DNA from: Photobacterium rosenbergii
GTDB lineage: Bacteria; Pseudomonadota; Gammaproteobacteria; Enterobacterales; Vibrionaceae
Direction: 5' to 3'
DNA: 64,000 nt
NCBI RefSeq assembly: GCF_003026455.1
Contig: NZ_PYMB01000001.1
Coordinates: 744,001 to 808,000, forward strand
Made by a program: the position numbers and the translations under genes. The notes beneath the pieces were generated by a model, which was not told the DNA's origin, ran no database searches, and saw nothing but the letters and a program-made list of their open reading frames with translations. Below, piece by piece: positions 52,075-60,779 of the stretch (position 1 is the first letter of the stretch; every line of letters begins with the position of its first letter).

Positions 52075-53436
52075 TTACCATTCGATCTGTGACAAACCGC
52101 TACCCTCTGAGCTTTGGCTTGCTGAGACCGAACCTTGCGTTGGTTCATCAAGGGGCATCGATACTGCGGATGACGCTTGAGACTCACTCACCTGAACACT
52201 AGCTGGTGTTCCCGAAGGCGAATGTGCAGGATTAAAGGCTGCCTGATGCTCAGCACTTTCCAGCCCTGCCAGCTGTTGGATCCTTAAATTCACTGATTCT
52301 TGATCACCGACCAATTCCTGCAACAGTTCCGGTAGTGACATACCACCCCATCGAATTGCCCGCTTTAGCAACAGGTATATAGGGCTATGCGGCTCTGTTT
52401 GCTGGAAGTAATCGGCTATTTTCTGTAACTCAGCCAGCGCCTGCTCTCGCGAGGCCATACCCTGTGTAGCCTGGCCTTGGAAAGCACTGTGGACCATATT
52501 AATGTTCGCGGCTGCCTGACTTATTGCTGGTGAATTTCCTCCCTCTAGCTGATTACTGTTAGGGTTGTTCATTTGTTCCGGTTCAATAGGCTGTGTAGCC
52601 TGCTCGGACTGCTGATCTTGGGCCTGGATATCAAGTGGCCAATCTGCAAACTGGTCACCCACCAAATACTTCATCGCGCTAATCAGGCGCTCAACCGTCT
52701 CTTTGACAAAGCGAAAGCTAACCCCAGTCGTTCCTGAAGCAAGGCATTTCTCGCCGATCGCTTTTTCTAGCGCGGCCAATGCCTCTAACACTTCTGCCAA
52801 GGTGATGATCTTCGCCTCGACTTCTGCTTTTTCAGCGCTAAACACCGACACGGCTTGTTGCTTGAGTTCGGCTAGACTGCCCGCTTTTTCTGCTGCGTAA
52901 AACTTGCCGTAATCGACATCTCCGACCAAAGGCAGTATTTGAAGCGGCATATACAACAAGCCACTTTCGGCGGTATCTCCTACTAGCTGCAAAAGTGGTT
53001 TTACCCTGTGCTCTACAACTTCTTTGTCCTGGTCGGCTTCGGTCGCCCCTTTGCGCTTCTTTTCAGGCAGTATCGGTTGCAGCGAGTCCCAATATTGATT
53101 GATCACCTGCTCAAAGGTTGTCAGGGCACTGGCCAGATTAACCAAAGGATCAGCTGTAAATAACTGCGAGACGGTGTACCAAGACAGGATCTCGACGTCT
53201 TTCGAGTGCTGCTGCAGGCAGCTGTGGCATTCCGAGGCCAAATTTGTCCAGTTATCGCTATTGGCATTAACCGTCTCAATATCTTCGGCAGCTTCAGGGG
53301 TTTCTACCAACTGACGAAAAGATGACTGGGCAACGTTAAAAGCATTACGGTAGCCTCGGTAAAGAGCGCGGTTATCCTTGAGGTATTCACCTCCCGGTTG
53401 GTCGTCTGATATCGGCTGGAGCAAATCGTCAAACAT
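52075..53436 (-). CDS. tssA: T6SS protein TssA
   Basis: A 453-residue protein with the ImpA_N domain (LLQPISDDQPGGEYL... and ADPLVNLASALTTFEQVINQYWDSLQPILPEKKRKG). A long Gln/Asn/Ser-rich linker (about 280-340) separates it from the C-terminal EPHSPIYLLLKRAIRWGGMSLPELLQELV block. TssA coordinates sheath and tube growth. The tail after residue ~410 is low-complexity (Ser, Glu, Pro). Confidence 0.93.
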   Translation of the reverse strand: MFDDLLQPISDDQPGGEYLKDNRALYRGYRNAFNVAQSSFRQLVETPEAAEDIETVNANSDNWTNLASECHSCLQQHSKDVEILSWYTVSQLFTADPLVNLASALTTFEQVINQYWDSLQPILPEKKRKGATEADQDKEVVEHRVKPLLQLVGDTAESGLLYMPLQILPLVGDVDYGKFYAAEKAGSLAELKQQAVSVFSAEKAEVEAKIITLAEVLEALAALEKAIGEKCLASGTTGVSFRFVKETVERLISAMKYLVGDQFADWPLDIQAQDQQSEQATQPIEPEQMNNPNSNQLEGGNSPAISQAAANINMVHSAFQGQATQGMASREQALAELQKIADYFQQTEPHSPIYLLLKRAIRWGGMSLPELLQELVGDQESVNLRIQQLAGLESAEHQAAFNPAHSPSGTPASVQVSESQASSAVSMPLDEPTQGSVSASQSSEGSGLSQIEW

Positions 53437-53507
53437 AGTGCCTACTTCCTTGCAGCTAAAACCTATTAAAAATTGGTAGTCAAAAGTCCTTGGTAAAACG
53501 TCCCTAA

Positions 53508-54557
53508 TTAATGTTCAGCAAACCAGTTTGCTGCGGTTCCTGTAATACCAGGCTTGCGCTGGAACTTAGTGAAGTTGCCCCAGATATAACTAGATAAGTA
53601 AGAGATAGCCCAAGCCTGAGCAGGCCCGGAATCTTGATTAGCGGCAACCTTGGAGTTATAAGGCCCGCAGCGGATCACCAGTGGGTTATCACCGTTGGCA
53701 TACACGTTGTATTCCACTTTTTTATCAGTCACCCGCTTATCCAGCAGACGAAGTTTGCTCGTTAACATTTTTGACAAAATATTAGTCGCCAAAAGCACTT
53801 GCTGATCGCCCTGGGCCATACTGCGACACATCACTATTGCAGTGCGTAACTTATTGCCAACATTACCTTTCTTGGCTCCCGGCACAGTAATGACACAGTC
53901 AGGGTTATCCCATACAAACACCGATTTCCCATCCAATTTTCCCAGTCTCGAAAGGTTATAAAAGGCATGGCCGTATTTCTTTCCCCGTGCCATTTGCGAC
54001 ACATTGAGCTGCAATTCGACAATGTGTGGAATGGTACGTTTCTCTTTCGGACGGTTAGTCACGTTGCTAGTAAAATCGATGTTGACCTGTAAGAAGAACT
54101 TCACGTCTTTGTATTCATCTTCAACCCCTTTGGTCCACAAGTCTTTGACCGCTGGCGATTGCTTGTCCTTGATCGCCTGGAAGTTAGGCGTTTTGTAAAT
54201 GTAATTTCGGAACGCCATCATTTGGGCAATGGTGCTGAAAACGATGGTCGCCCTTGCAATGTCTTTCACTTCCAGCGGTGTCTTCACCCCTGATTTCCTG
54301 TCGGTACTAGGATCGTCCCATTGGGTAATACCGCATTTCTCGGCAATACGCTCACGGGTTTTCAACGGCCCGCGCATATACTTAATCGGCTTGCCACCCT
54401 CACATTTGACATTTTTCGTCAATTCCATCATGAACTTATGTAGTTCTTTGTTAGCTATTTTGGCCTGCTCGACCAACTCCTCAATCTGCTCCCGCTTATG
54501 GTAGGTATCCCAAAAAGTTGTTTGCGAAATAATGTCACCACGCGTGTAAGTCGGCAT
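53508..54557 (-). CDS. Putative T6SS cargo effector with a RelA/SpoT-synthetase-like domain
   Basis: A 349-residue protein between the PAAR gene and tssA. Its order of motifs resembles (p)ppGpp and (p)ppApp synthetases: YMRGPLKTRERIAEK (60-74), VKDIARATIVFSTIAQMMAF (97-116, compare DxxAxR/IVF), a central strand VKFFLQVNIDF and ELQLNVSQMARGKKYGHAFYN (181-201; the key E and Q of the ExQ motif are E181 and Q183, the next Arg is Asn). A C-terminal region (about 210-349) is unassigned. Tas1-type T6SS toxins have this fold, so an effector role is plausible. No immunity gene is adjacent. Other folds are possible; the resemblance was judged by eye. Confidence 0.6.
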   Translation of the reverse strand: MPTYTRGDIISQTTFWDTYHKREQIEELVEQAKIANKELHKFMMELTKNVKCEGGKPIKYMRGPLKTRERIAEKCGITQWDDPSTDRKSGVKTPLEVKDIARATIVFSTIAQMMAFRNYIYKTPNFQAIKDKQSPAVKDLWTKGVEDEYKDVKFFLQVNIDFTSNVTNRPKEKRTIPHIVELQLNVSQMARGKKYGHAFYNLSRLGKLDGKSVFVWDNPDCVITVPGAKKGNVGNKLRTAIVMCRSMAQGDQQVLLATNILSKMLTSKLRLLDKRVTDKKVEYNVYANGDNPLVIRCGPYNSKVAANQDSGPAQAWAISYLSSYIWGNFTKFQRKPGITGTAANWFAEH

Positions 54558-54584
54558 CGCTCTCTCCTAGCGTTTAGTTCCTAA

Positions 54585-54884
54585 TTAACCACCAATCTGC
54601 ACCGTTGGCGCACCTACGACGATGGAACCCCCATGGCTTGTGGTATCACCCATCCTTGCGGCAGGCGTATTGTTGATAAGAACAGTGGCACTGCCTTTGG
54701 CTATGCTGTCTGGCGGACCGACACACACCAATGAGTCCCCCATTTTGGCCGCAGGCATGAAACAAATAAGTACCGTTGCAGCACCTGGGCCGACAATTGG
54801 CCCCCCAACATGCGGTATAGGTGGCGTTCCCGGCGTTTGCATCGGGCAGGTATGCATGTCGGTTAGTCGAGCAGCGCATGGCAT
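54585..54884 (-). CDS. PAAR-domain spike-tip protein
   Basis: A 99-residue PAAR protein that caps the VgrG spike: MPCAARLTDMHTCPMQTPGTPPIPHVGGPIVGPG, FMPAAKMGD and NNTPAARMGDTTSHGG repeats fit the cone-shaped fold, with His and Cys for zinc. It overlaps the upstream gene by 22 nt and has no toxin extension, so any cargo is separate; the next gene is a candidate. Confidence 0.94.
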   Translation of the reverse strand: MPCAARLTDMHTCPMQTPGTPPIPHVGGPIVGPGAATVLICFMPAAKMGDSLVCVGPPDSIAKGSATVLINNTPAARMGDTTSHGGSIVVGAPTVQIGG

Positions 54885-55474
54885 ACATCACCTCCTTGCT
54901 TCACTGTTCCGGCACCACCATTGGCAATGTCGAGCGCTATCTGAAAAGCCCCTTGGTAATATTTCCGGTGGCCTTTTTCTTTTGACGGCCATTCAGGTAT
55001 TACTGCCGCGGTATTCACCGCACCAGCGACCGCTTTGGCATAAAGGTACTCAACCGGCATCACGACGGGATTATCAACCGGCGCTATACTGCCGGTGCCG
55101 CTCCAAAAAACAGCCTGTCCAAGCCATTTAGGCGCACTATCGTCCTTCATTGCTTCCAACTGGCTTTCGATACGGCGACGCTGTCCCTCATTGGGTTCCC
55201 TGACCCAGCGCTCGCAGTCATCAATGAGTTTTGCTTCTTCTCGGCTCCAGTCTGGCTGACGTAAGCGCATAGCTTGTATACACCACCAGATAGCCTCCCT
55301 CATAGGCAGCGCATGGGCGAAGAAATGGCCCAAATCGATATAGCATTCAGCCTGATTGAGCTGCGTTATCACTTCTAACGGCGGCGCATCGCACTGCACT
55401 ACAAGCTCAGCCTCTTCCGAAAGGGCTATGTAGCCTAAGATGTCTGTTGAGCTGGCATACGGGATCTTTTTCAT
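54863..55474 (-). CDS. T6SS-associated DUF6931-like protein
   Basis: A 203-residue protein directly after vgrG and before the PAAR gene. LGHFFAHALPMREAIWWCIQAMRL near residue 48, the REPNEGQRRRIESQLEAM helix and YLYAKAVAGAVNTAAVIPEWP resemble DUF6931, a family seen in T6SS clusters. It may be an adaptor loading the PAAR protein or its cargo onto VgrG (inferred from position). The ATG immediately follows the vgrG stop codon. Confidence 0.7.
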   Translation of the reverse strand: MKKIPYASSTDILGYIALSEEAELVVQCDAPPLEVITQLNQAECYIDLGHFFAHALPMREAIWWCIQAMRLRQPDWSREEAKLIDDCERWVREPNEGQRRRIESQLEAMKDDSAPKWLGQAVFWSGTGSIAPVDNPVVMPVEYLYAKAVAGAVNTAAVIPEWPSKEKGHRKYYQGAFQIALDIANGGAGTVKQGGDVCHALLD

Positions 55475-57535
55475 CTAGTTCACCATCACTATCCCGCCCT
55501 TGACGGCGGTTTGGCCACTCGAGCTGACTTCGGCTTTTGCGGTACCTTTTACCGTGGCACCCACATCTCCTTGCAAGGTGGCATTAAGCCCTTTAATGGT
55601 TGCACTGCTGGTGCCCTTGGCAGTAAAGCTACTATTGGCCTGAAGCGACATCGAACTCCCCGCTTTGCCGCTGAACGAACCATCGGCTTTGATACTGACT
55701 GAGGTCCCGGATTGGCTGAGGCTTCCCCCATCAATAGAGACTTTGGAATCTCCAGCAATAGCAATCTGGCTGCTTGATAGTTCTATCTTGCTGCTGCTCA
55801 TGACAATTTTGCTGTCGCCAACCTTCAGCGTTAAGGTATCTGAGCCCGTTATGGTGATCGATTTGCCCTGAGCTGTAATCGCATCATCAGCTTTGAGCGC
55901 ATAAGACTTGTTTGTCGTAAGCGAAATATCTTCTTTGGCGGTCAGGGTGAAAGCTTTCTCGACACTTTGGGCAATATTCTTGGTTACCGCTAGCTTCATC
56001 TCTCCGCCCACCGTTTCCTGATGGTCGTTAACCACCTCACTGGTAAAGTCCTTAGCAGCATGTAGATAGAAAGCCTCGTTGTCTTTCTTGTCATCGAACC
56101 GTAGTTCGTTGGTTTCACCGGCCAGTTTGGTTTTAACACCACTTTGGGTTGTATTCGCCGTTGGGTATGGTGGCTTGTTACTGCTGTTGTAGACGCTAGA
56201 AACCACAACCGGCTGGTCCGGATCACCGTTGATGAAACTCACCAGCACTTCTTGCCCAGCCCTTGGCAGAAATTGCATGCCATAACTGCTGCCCGCCATC
56301 CCTTGGGCTACACGCACCCAACAACTGGTTTTATCACCGGTCTCTGCGTCCCAATGAAATTTGATCCTGACTCTGCCCAGCGCATCGCTCGCTGGTTCGC
56401 CCTGCTTGCTACCCGCGACAACTGCTGACTGCAGACCAAACAAGGTTGGCTTTTCTTTCTGTTGCGGAAAGAACAATTGGTCTTCAGGAATACAACTAAA
56501 GCTTGTTTTACAGCAAAAACTGTTTGCCCCATCGGCACCAAATTCATAATCAAGGCAAGAGACAAGGTAATTGCCTTCTTCAGAGCTCTGGCTGTGGGAA
56601 GCCAGCGTCATAAAATGCCCGACACAGATATCAACTGACGGTGAAGTCGCCTGGACACAGTGGTAACTGGAATCTTGCTGTGAGCGCTGTATGTCCCCTA
56701 CAGAAGCCAAATCACTGAAGGTTCCAGCAGGGCTTGCTGTTGGGTAGCGGTAATCAGTCAGCTTGGTATTGCTTGATACTGTGTATTTGCTTTTCTTGGC
56801 CTTGCTAGTGATCAATTTGGATTGGTTGTAGTCATAACCAGCTATTTCGAGCGAAGCACTCAAAAAAGCATGTTCACGCTGCCAGGTGTCGAGAATGTCG
56901 TTATCCCCTGTTGGCGCAGAGGCATAATCAAGCTTGACCGCATCGGTTTTTGCAAATGACTTATCTGCCTGCTGTAAATAAAGCGTTCCCGAGTTGCTGT
57001 CTTTGCCGAAGTAATAGTGCACGCCCTCTTCCGCCAGCAAACGGGTAATAAACTCAAAATCAGATTCATTGAACTGAACACAATATTCCCGCTTGGTCGA
57101 AGGCATACTCTTGACGCTGTAACTGCCTTTGAAACCTAGTTCGTCGAAGATGGAGGTGACGATCGATTGGGTTGTTGCTTCCTGAAATACCCGACAGTTA
57201 CGTGAGTAGTTAAGCAAGAACAGCCATGGCTTTACCGTCAACTTAATACTGTAAAATGAGGAATCAATCCGCTGTGATTGGGCCTGGGCTTTTACCACAA
57301 CACCTTTGAATTCCCTGGCAGCACTACGGCTATCACCAAGGACATCAAACACATTGCAACTGACTTCCTCGCCAATCCAAGCAGCTGGATCTGAGGTGCT
57401 TAAGAGCACATCAACCGAGTATTGGTAATCACCGCTCAAGGTTTCTTTAACGACCAACCCTGAGCCAACAAACTCTTTATTGCTGGCATCTTTTACGACC
57501 AAGAAACTCCCTTGTGTATCGAGTAATTCATTCAT
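55475..57535 (-). CDS. vgrG: T6SS spike protein VgrG (TssI)
   Basis: A 686-residue VgrG of normal length: the gp27-like head (about 1-370) contains FSIKLTVKPWLFLLNYSRNCRVFQE and YCVQFNESDFEFITRLLAEEGVHYYF; the OB-fold/gp5 region has PASDALGRVRIKFHWD and MQFLPRAGQEVLVSFINGDPDQPVV. The C-terminal ~150 residues are Ser/Lys/Gly-rich repeats forming the beta-helix needle. No effector extension. Its ATG overlaps the upstream binding-protein stop codon by one base (TAATG), tying T6SS to that module. Confidence 0.96.
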   Translation of the reverse strand: MNELLDTQGSFLVVKDASNKEFVGSGLVVKETLSGDYQYSVDVLLSTSDPAAWIGEEVSCNVFDVLGDSRSAAREFKGVVVKAQAQSQRIDSSFYSIKLTVKPWLFLLNYSRNCRVFQEATTQSIVTSIFDELGFKGSYSVKSMPSTKREYCVQFNESDFEFITRLLAEEGVHYYFGKDSNSGTLYLQQADKSFAKTDAVKLDYASAPTGDNDILDTWQREHAFLSASLEIAGYDYNQSKLITSKAKKSKYTVSSNTKLTDYRYPTASPAGTFSDLASVGDIQRSQQDSSYHCVQATSPSVDICVGHFMTLASHSQSSEEGNYLVSCLDYEFGADGANSFCCKTSFSCIPEDQLFFPQQKEKPTLFGLQSAVVAGSKQGEPASDALGRVRIKFHWDAETGDKTSCWVRVAQGMAGSSYGMQFLPRAGQEVLVSFINGDPDQPVVVSSVYNSSNKPPYPTANTTQSGVKTKLAGETNELRFDDKKDNEAFYLHAAKDFTSEVVNDHQETVGGEMKLAVTKNIAQSVEKAFTLTAKEDISLTTNKSYALKADDAITAQGKSITITGSDTLTLKVGDSKIVMSSSKIELSSSQIAIAGDSKVSIDGGSLSQSGTSVSIKADGSFSGKAGSSMSLQANSSFTAKGTSSATIKGLNATLQGDVGATVKGTAKAEVSSSGQTAVKGGIVMVN

Positions 57536-58629
57536 TACTTGGCCTCCCCATCCATGATTCGACCATTGCCTTCACTGTCTGTCCGAGAGATAACGGGAGT
57601 AGCATTAACCAGGTTAGCGAAGCGGAGCAGCTGAATCGGTGGATACAATGCCATTTCCCTCGCAACGGCCATATTGATTGAAATCGAGAAATGACTGAGC
57701 TCTGCAATCGGCATCTCGCCCGGAACCGCTCCGTCAAATAGAATCTTTACCGCTTGGTTAGCAGCAAGCTGACCAACCCGGTAATATTTGTTCGACACCG
57801 AAATCAAAGCTGAGGACTTGGTCACCATTGAATCGTAAGCACTGGCAACAGGTAAACCATGTTCGATGGCCGACTGGGTAAAAGCATCGGTATTGGCAAG
57901 GTTGTAAGAACTAGAGCCAACGTACACGACATCGACACCCTCGTTTACAAGCTGCTGCATCCGTGCATCGAACTGATCAGGTAATGGTTTTCCCTCTTCA
58001 TCAAGGAGATACAAAGACTCTACGACTTCGAAATCCATTTCCGCTGCAAGTTGCTTGAGTTTCTGGGTATTGAGGTTTGAATTAAGTTCCGCATCGGAAT
58101 AGACCACCCCGACTTTATCAACCGGAAAATACTCACGCATCGCACGTATTTGGACATCTTCGCTGATCCTGTTTCGGATTCCCGCCAGCATAGGTCTTCC
58201 GGTTTTGTCATGTTGCTCGACAATATCGGCACCTAACGGATCGGCCACTATCATGAACAAGGCCGGAATATCACCAAGTTTGGTCTCTTCACCGTATTCA
58301 TTACGTGTGCCTAGCAATGCCTTGCTAACACTAGTGCCCCAAGTGACAACCAAATCAGGCTGCATCTCTTTTGCCTCGTTTAAAATGGCTTCGAGCTTTG
58401 AGCGGTCACGGTTTGCATTCATGACAATAACTTCTGCCGGGTAATCGTTGTTTGCGAGGTAATCTTTAAACCCCTGACAAGCCTCTTCGCAACCACGCCA
58501 TACCGCCATAAATACAGTCTTAGTTTCAGTAGATTGAGCATCTAAAGTCACGGACTGGTATTGGTCAGCAAACGCATCGCCAGACATTAAAGACAAAGAC
58601 ATCGATATCGCTAAAACACATCGGTTCAT
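57535..58629 (-). CDS. ABC_sub_bind family (TrpX-like) substrate-binding protein
   Basis: A 364-residue exported binding protein (signal peptide to about DAFA, residue 21) of the TrpX/ABC substrate-binding family. ILNEAKEMQPDLVVTWGTSVSKALLG, IPALFMIVADPLGADIV, GVVYSDAELNSNLNTQKLKQLAAEM, GVDVVYVGSSSYNLAN and LPVASAYDSMV are the two-lobe motifs. Relatives bind aromatic amino acids or related ligands and normally serve an ABC importer, but no permease or ATPase gene is present. It overlaps the sensor-MFS gene (4 nt) and vgrG (1 nt). Confidence 0.88.
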   Translation of the reverse strand: MNRCVLAISMSLSLMSGDAFADQYQSVTLDAQSTETKTVFMAVWRGCEEACQGFKDYLANNDYPAEVIVMNANRDRSKLEAILNEAKEMQPDLVVTWGTSVSKALLGTRNEYGEETKLGDIPALFMIVADPLGADIVEQHDKTGRPMLAGIRNRISEDVQIRAMREYFPVDKVGVVYSDAELNSNLNTQKLKQLAAEMDFEVVESLYLLDEEGKPLPDQFDARMQQLVNEGVDVVYVGSSSYNLANTDAFTQSAIEHGLPVASAYDSMVTKSSALISVSNKYYRVGQLAANQAVKILFDGAVPGEMPIAELSHFSISINMAVAREMALYPPIQLLRFANLVNATPVISRTDSEGNGRIMDGEAK

Positions 58630-60779
58630 ACCTTTGCCTCCTGGCTGGCTTGAGAGGAAGGCGCTTTCAAGAAGAACAGCATCAACAGACCACTAACAAT
58701 AATCCCTGCCCCGACAACTGCCATCGCGAAACCGTAATTTCCAAACGCCAACAGCGAAGCAACGATAATCGGACCGAATACGCTACCGACACGCTCAGCT
58801 GTACGCAGGATGCCCAATACCTCAGTTCGTCCTACTTCCGGTGTTGCCTCAGATGCTTCCAATGCACAGGCGATAAGCGGTGCTTTGAGTATCGAGTGGG
58901 CAACCCCCATCAAGGTGACGGCGAGCAAAATCTTGAACAGCGACGCTTCACCGTAAAGCGAAAGAAGGATTACACCTGACAGCACCGTACCTAACACGAT
59001 AAGTTCACGGGTCTTTTGGGTTTTATCAGCAATACCGGATGCAATTGGGCTAAGCGGGATGATGACCAACGAGTAGATCATCATGATCCGGCCAATTTCT
59101 GATTGCGAGGCATCCAAAGACACCAAATACAATGGAACCAGGAAGTAGAGGAAACCCGTCAGGACAATTTTGGCTGGGATCGCGCAACACAGAACAACAG
59201 CGACAAAGCGGATATTTTTAGCCAGCAGTAATAAACCGCCTTTTTTCTTGGTGACACTGCGGTTTGTCGTTTCAATTTCTGCCGAAAACATCCGCCAAGC
59301 CAGCATACCTGCAAAGGCAGCCAAGACAGCAGATAGCAAGAACACTGGCTGGTAGCCAACGCGATCGGCGATGATCCCACCCAATGCGGTTCCGCACATG
59401 GTGGCCGTCATCAGCACTCCGACAAATATTGCCATCCCCTTGGCGCGATTTTCCGACGTTACTACGGCGGCAATGTAGCTCTGGCAACTGATGGTTATCA
59501 CCGCATACCCCAGCGCTGTTACGCCTCGGGAAATTACGATATCCATACTGTTGGTTGCAAAAGCGCACCCTAAATAACCTGCAATGGCCGGGATAAGTCC
59601 AAATAGGAACAATCTTTTTTGACCAAATCGGTCGACGAGTTTGGCGGCAAACGGCGTGAAGGCGGCAATCACGAACATGAAAACCGAAATAGGCAGACCT
59701 AGCATGACCCCTTGGCTAATCCACGAATTGGGTTCGTAGTATTCAGCCACATACAAAGGCATAAAGGATTTTTGCAGCTCTTCACCAAACGAGAAGACAA
59801 ACAGTGGAATGCGGGCATCGACAATATCGCCTTTGCGAACCTGTAGCTTACGCTGCAAGTTAAACTTCTCGGAAATTCGCTTCAGGTGCTGCTTTAGGCT
59901 GTCGGCATCTTGACTATTGCTACTGGTAGTTTTTTGTTTCGATAAATAGTTGAACAATGATGTAAATTTCGTTTGAAGCTGCCTTGAGTCATGGTTCAGT
60001 TTATTGGAGAAAGTACCAATGGCACCTCGCTCAGACGTCTGGTCATTGACCGAGAAGTCACCTTTTATCTGGCGCTTCAATATTGATTCGGACTCTTCAA
60101 GCGGACCTGAAATGTAGACCATCACCACAACCATGACGACTTCAAAACAAACTAGAAGAACAGCAATAAGCACAATGGCAATATCAAAGAAAATATCGAG
60201 CAACTGGGACTGTATATATGTCGCATCTAGGCCAACAACCACACTTCCGATCTGTCCCTGATGGTCATTTATCGCCAAACGGAACACATCACTTTTGACT
60301 GAGGAGTCTGTAAAGGGCATCGAGAATAGCGATGGAAGCTCTTTAATAGCAATGGACACTCGTTCAGTAATTGACGAGTTTAAATATTGTGTAGAAGTCG
60401 ATTCAAACTGCTGGGTACGCTCTATGTCGACATAAGTTAATGTTCCCGCCTGATATAATACTTGACCCAGTTGGTTATCTTTACCCTCGCTTATCCCAAT
60501 AAAATTAAGTTCTGGATATTTAGATAAAGAATCAGCCAGGTAAGCGTCCATTCCCCGAATCTGGTCCAATGGTACGCCAGCATCTGTCGCCAGTTCTACA
60601 TCGTCATGAACAAGTTGAGCGACAACATTGGCTTTTTTCAGCAACTCTGGCTTTATAGCAAAATTGAACTCTGCCAAGGTATAGAATGCGCTCAATATAG
60701 AGGCAAACAAAGCAGTTAATACCGTAATTAGAATTAGTCGGCTATTTATGAAGCTTGCCAAGCTTTTTACTTGGCTCAT
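58626..60779 (-). CDS. Fusion of an N-terminal CACHE/HAMP-like sensor with an MFS transporter
   Basis: A 717-residue membrane protein of unusual layout. A first membrane segment (about 15-38), a periplasmic sensor-like region (about 40-190), a second segment (about 200-228) and a HAMP-like stretch (PLEESESILKRQIKGDFSVNDQTSERG) lead through a polar linker to a complete 12-helix major facilitator domain (about 325-705). FTPFAAKLVDRFGQKRLFLFG is the MFS motif A loop (DRFGQK). It sits between a sensor-only gene and a binding-protein gene, with 4-nt overlaps on both sides. It may couple ligand sensing to transport and, through the operon, to T6SS. Transport substrate unknown. Confidence 0.85.
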   Translation of the reverse strand: MSQVKSLASFINSRLILITVLTALFASILSAFYTLAEFNFAIKPELLKKANVVAQLVHDDVELATDAGVPLDQIRGMDAYLADSLSKYPELNFIGISEGKDNQLGQVLYQAGTLTYVDIERTQQFESTSTQYLNSSITERVSIAIKELPSLFSMPFTDSSVKSDVFRLAINDHQGQIGSVVVGLDATYIQSQLLDIFFDIAIVLIAVLLVCFEVVMVVVMVYISGPLEESESILKRQIKGDFSVNDQTSERGAIGTFSNKLNHDSRQLQTKFTSLFNYLSKQKTTSSNSQDADSLKQHLKRISEKFNLQRKLQVRKGDIVDARIPLFVFSFGEELQKSFMPLYVAEYYEPNSWISQGVMLGLPISVFMFVIAAFTPFAAKLVDRFGQKRLFLFGLIPAIAGYLGCAFATNSMDIVISRGVTALGYAVITISCQSYIAAVVTSENRAKGMAIFVGVLMTATMCGTALGGIIADRVGYQPVFLLSAVLAAFAGMLAWRMFSAEIETTNRSVTKKKGGLLLLAKNIRFVAVVLCCAIPAKIVLTGFLYFLVPLYLVSLDASQSEIGRIMMIYSLVIIPLSPIASGIADKTQKTRELIVLGTVLSGVILLSLYGEASLFKILLAVTLMGVAHSILKAPLIACALEASEATPEVGRTEVLGILRTAERVGSVFGPIIVASLLAFGNYGFAMAVVGAGIIVSGLLMLFFLKAPSSQASQEAKV

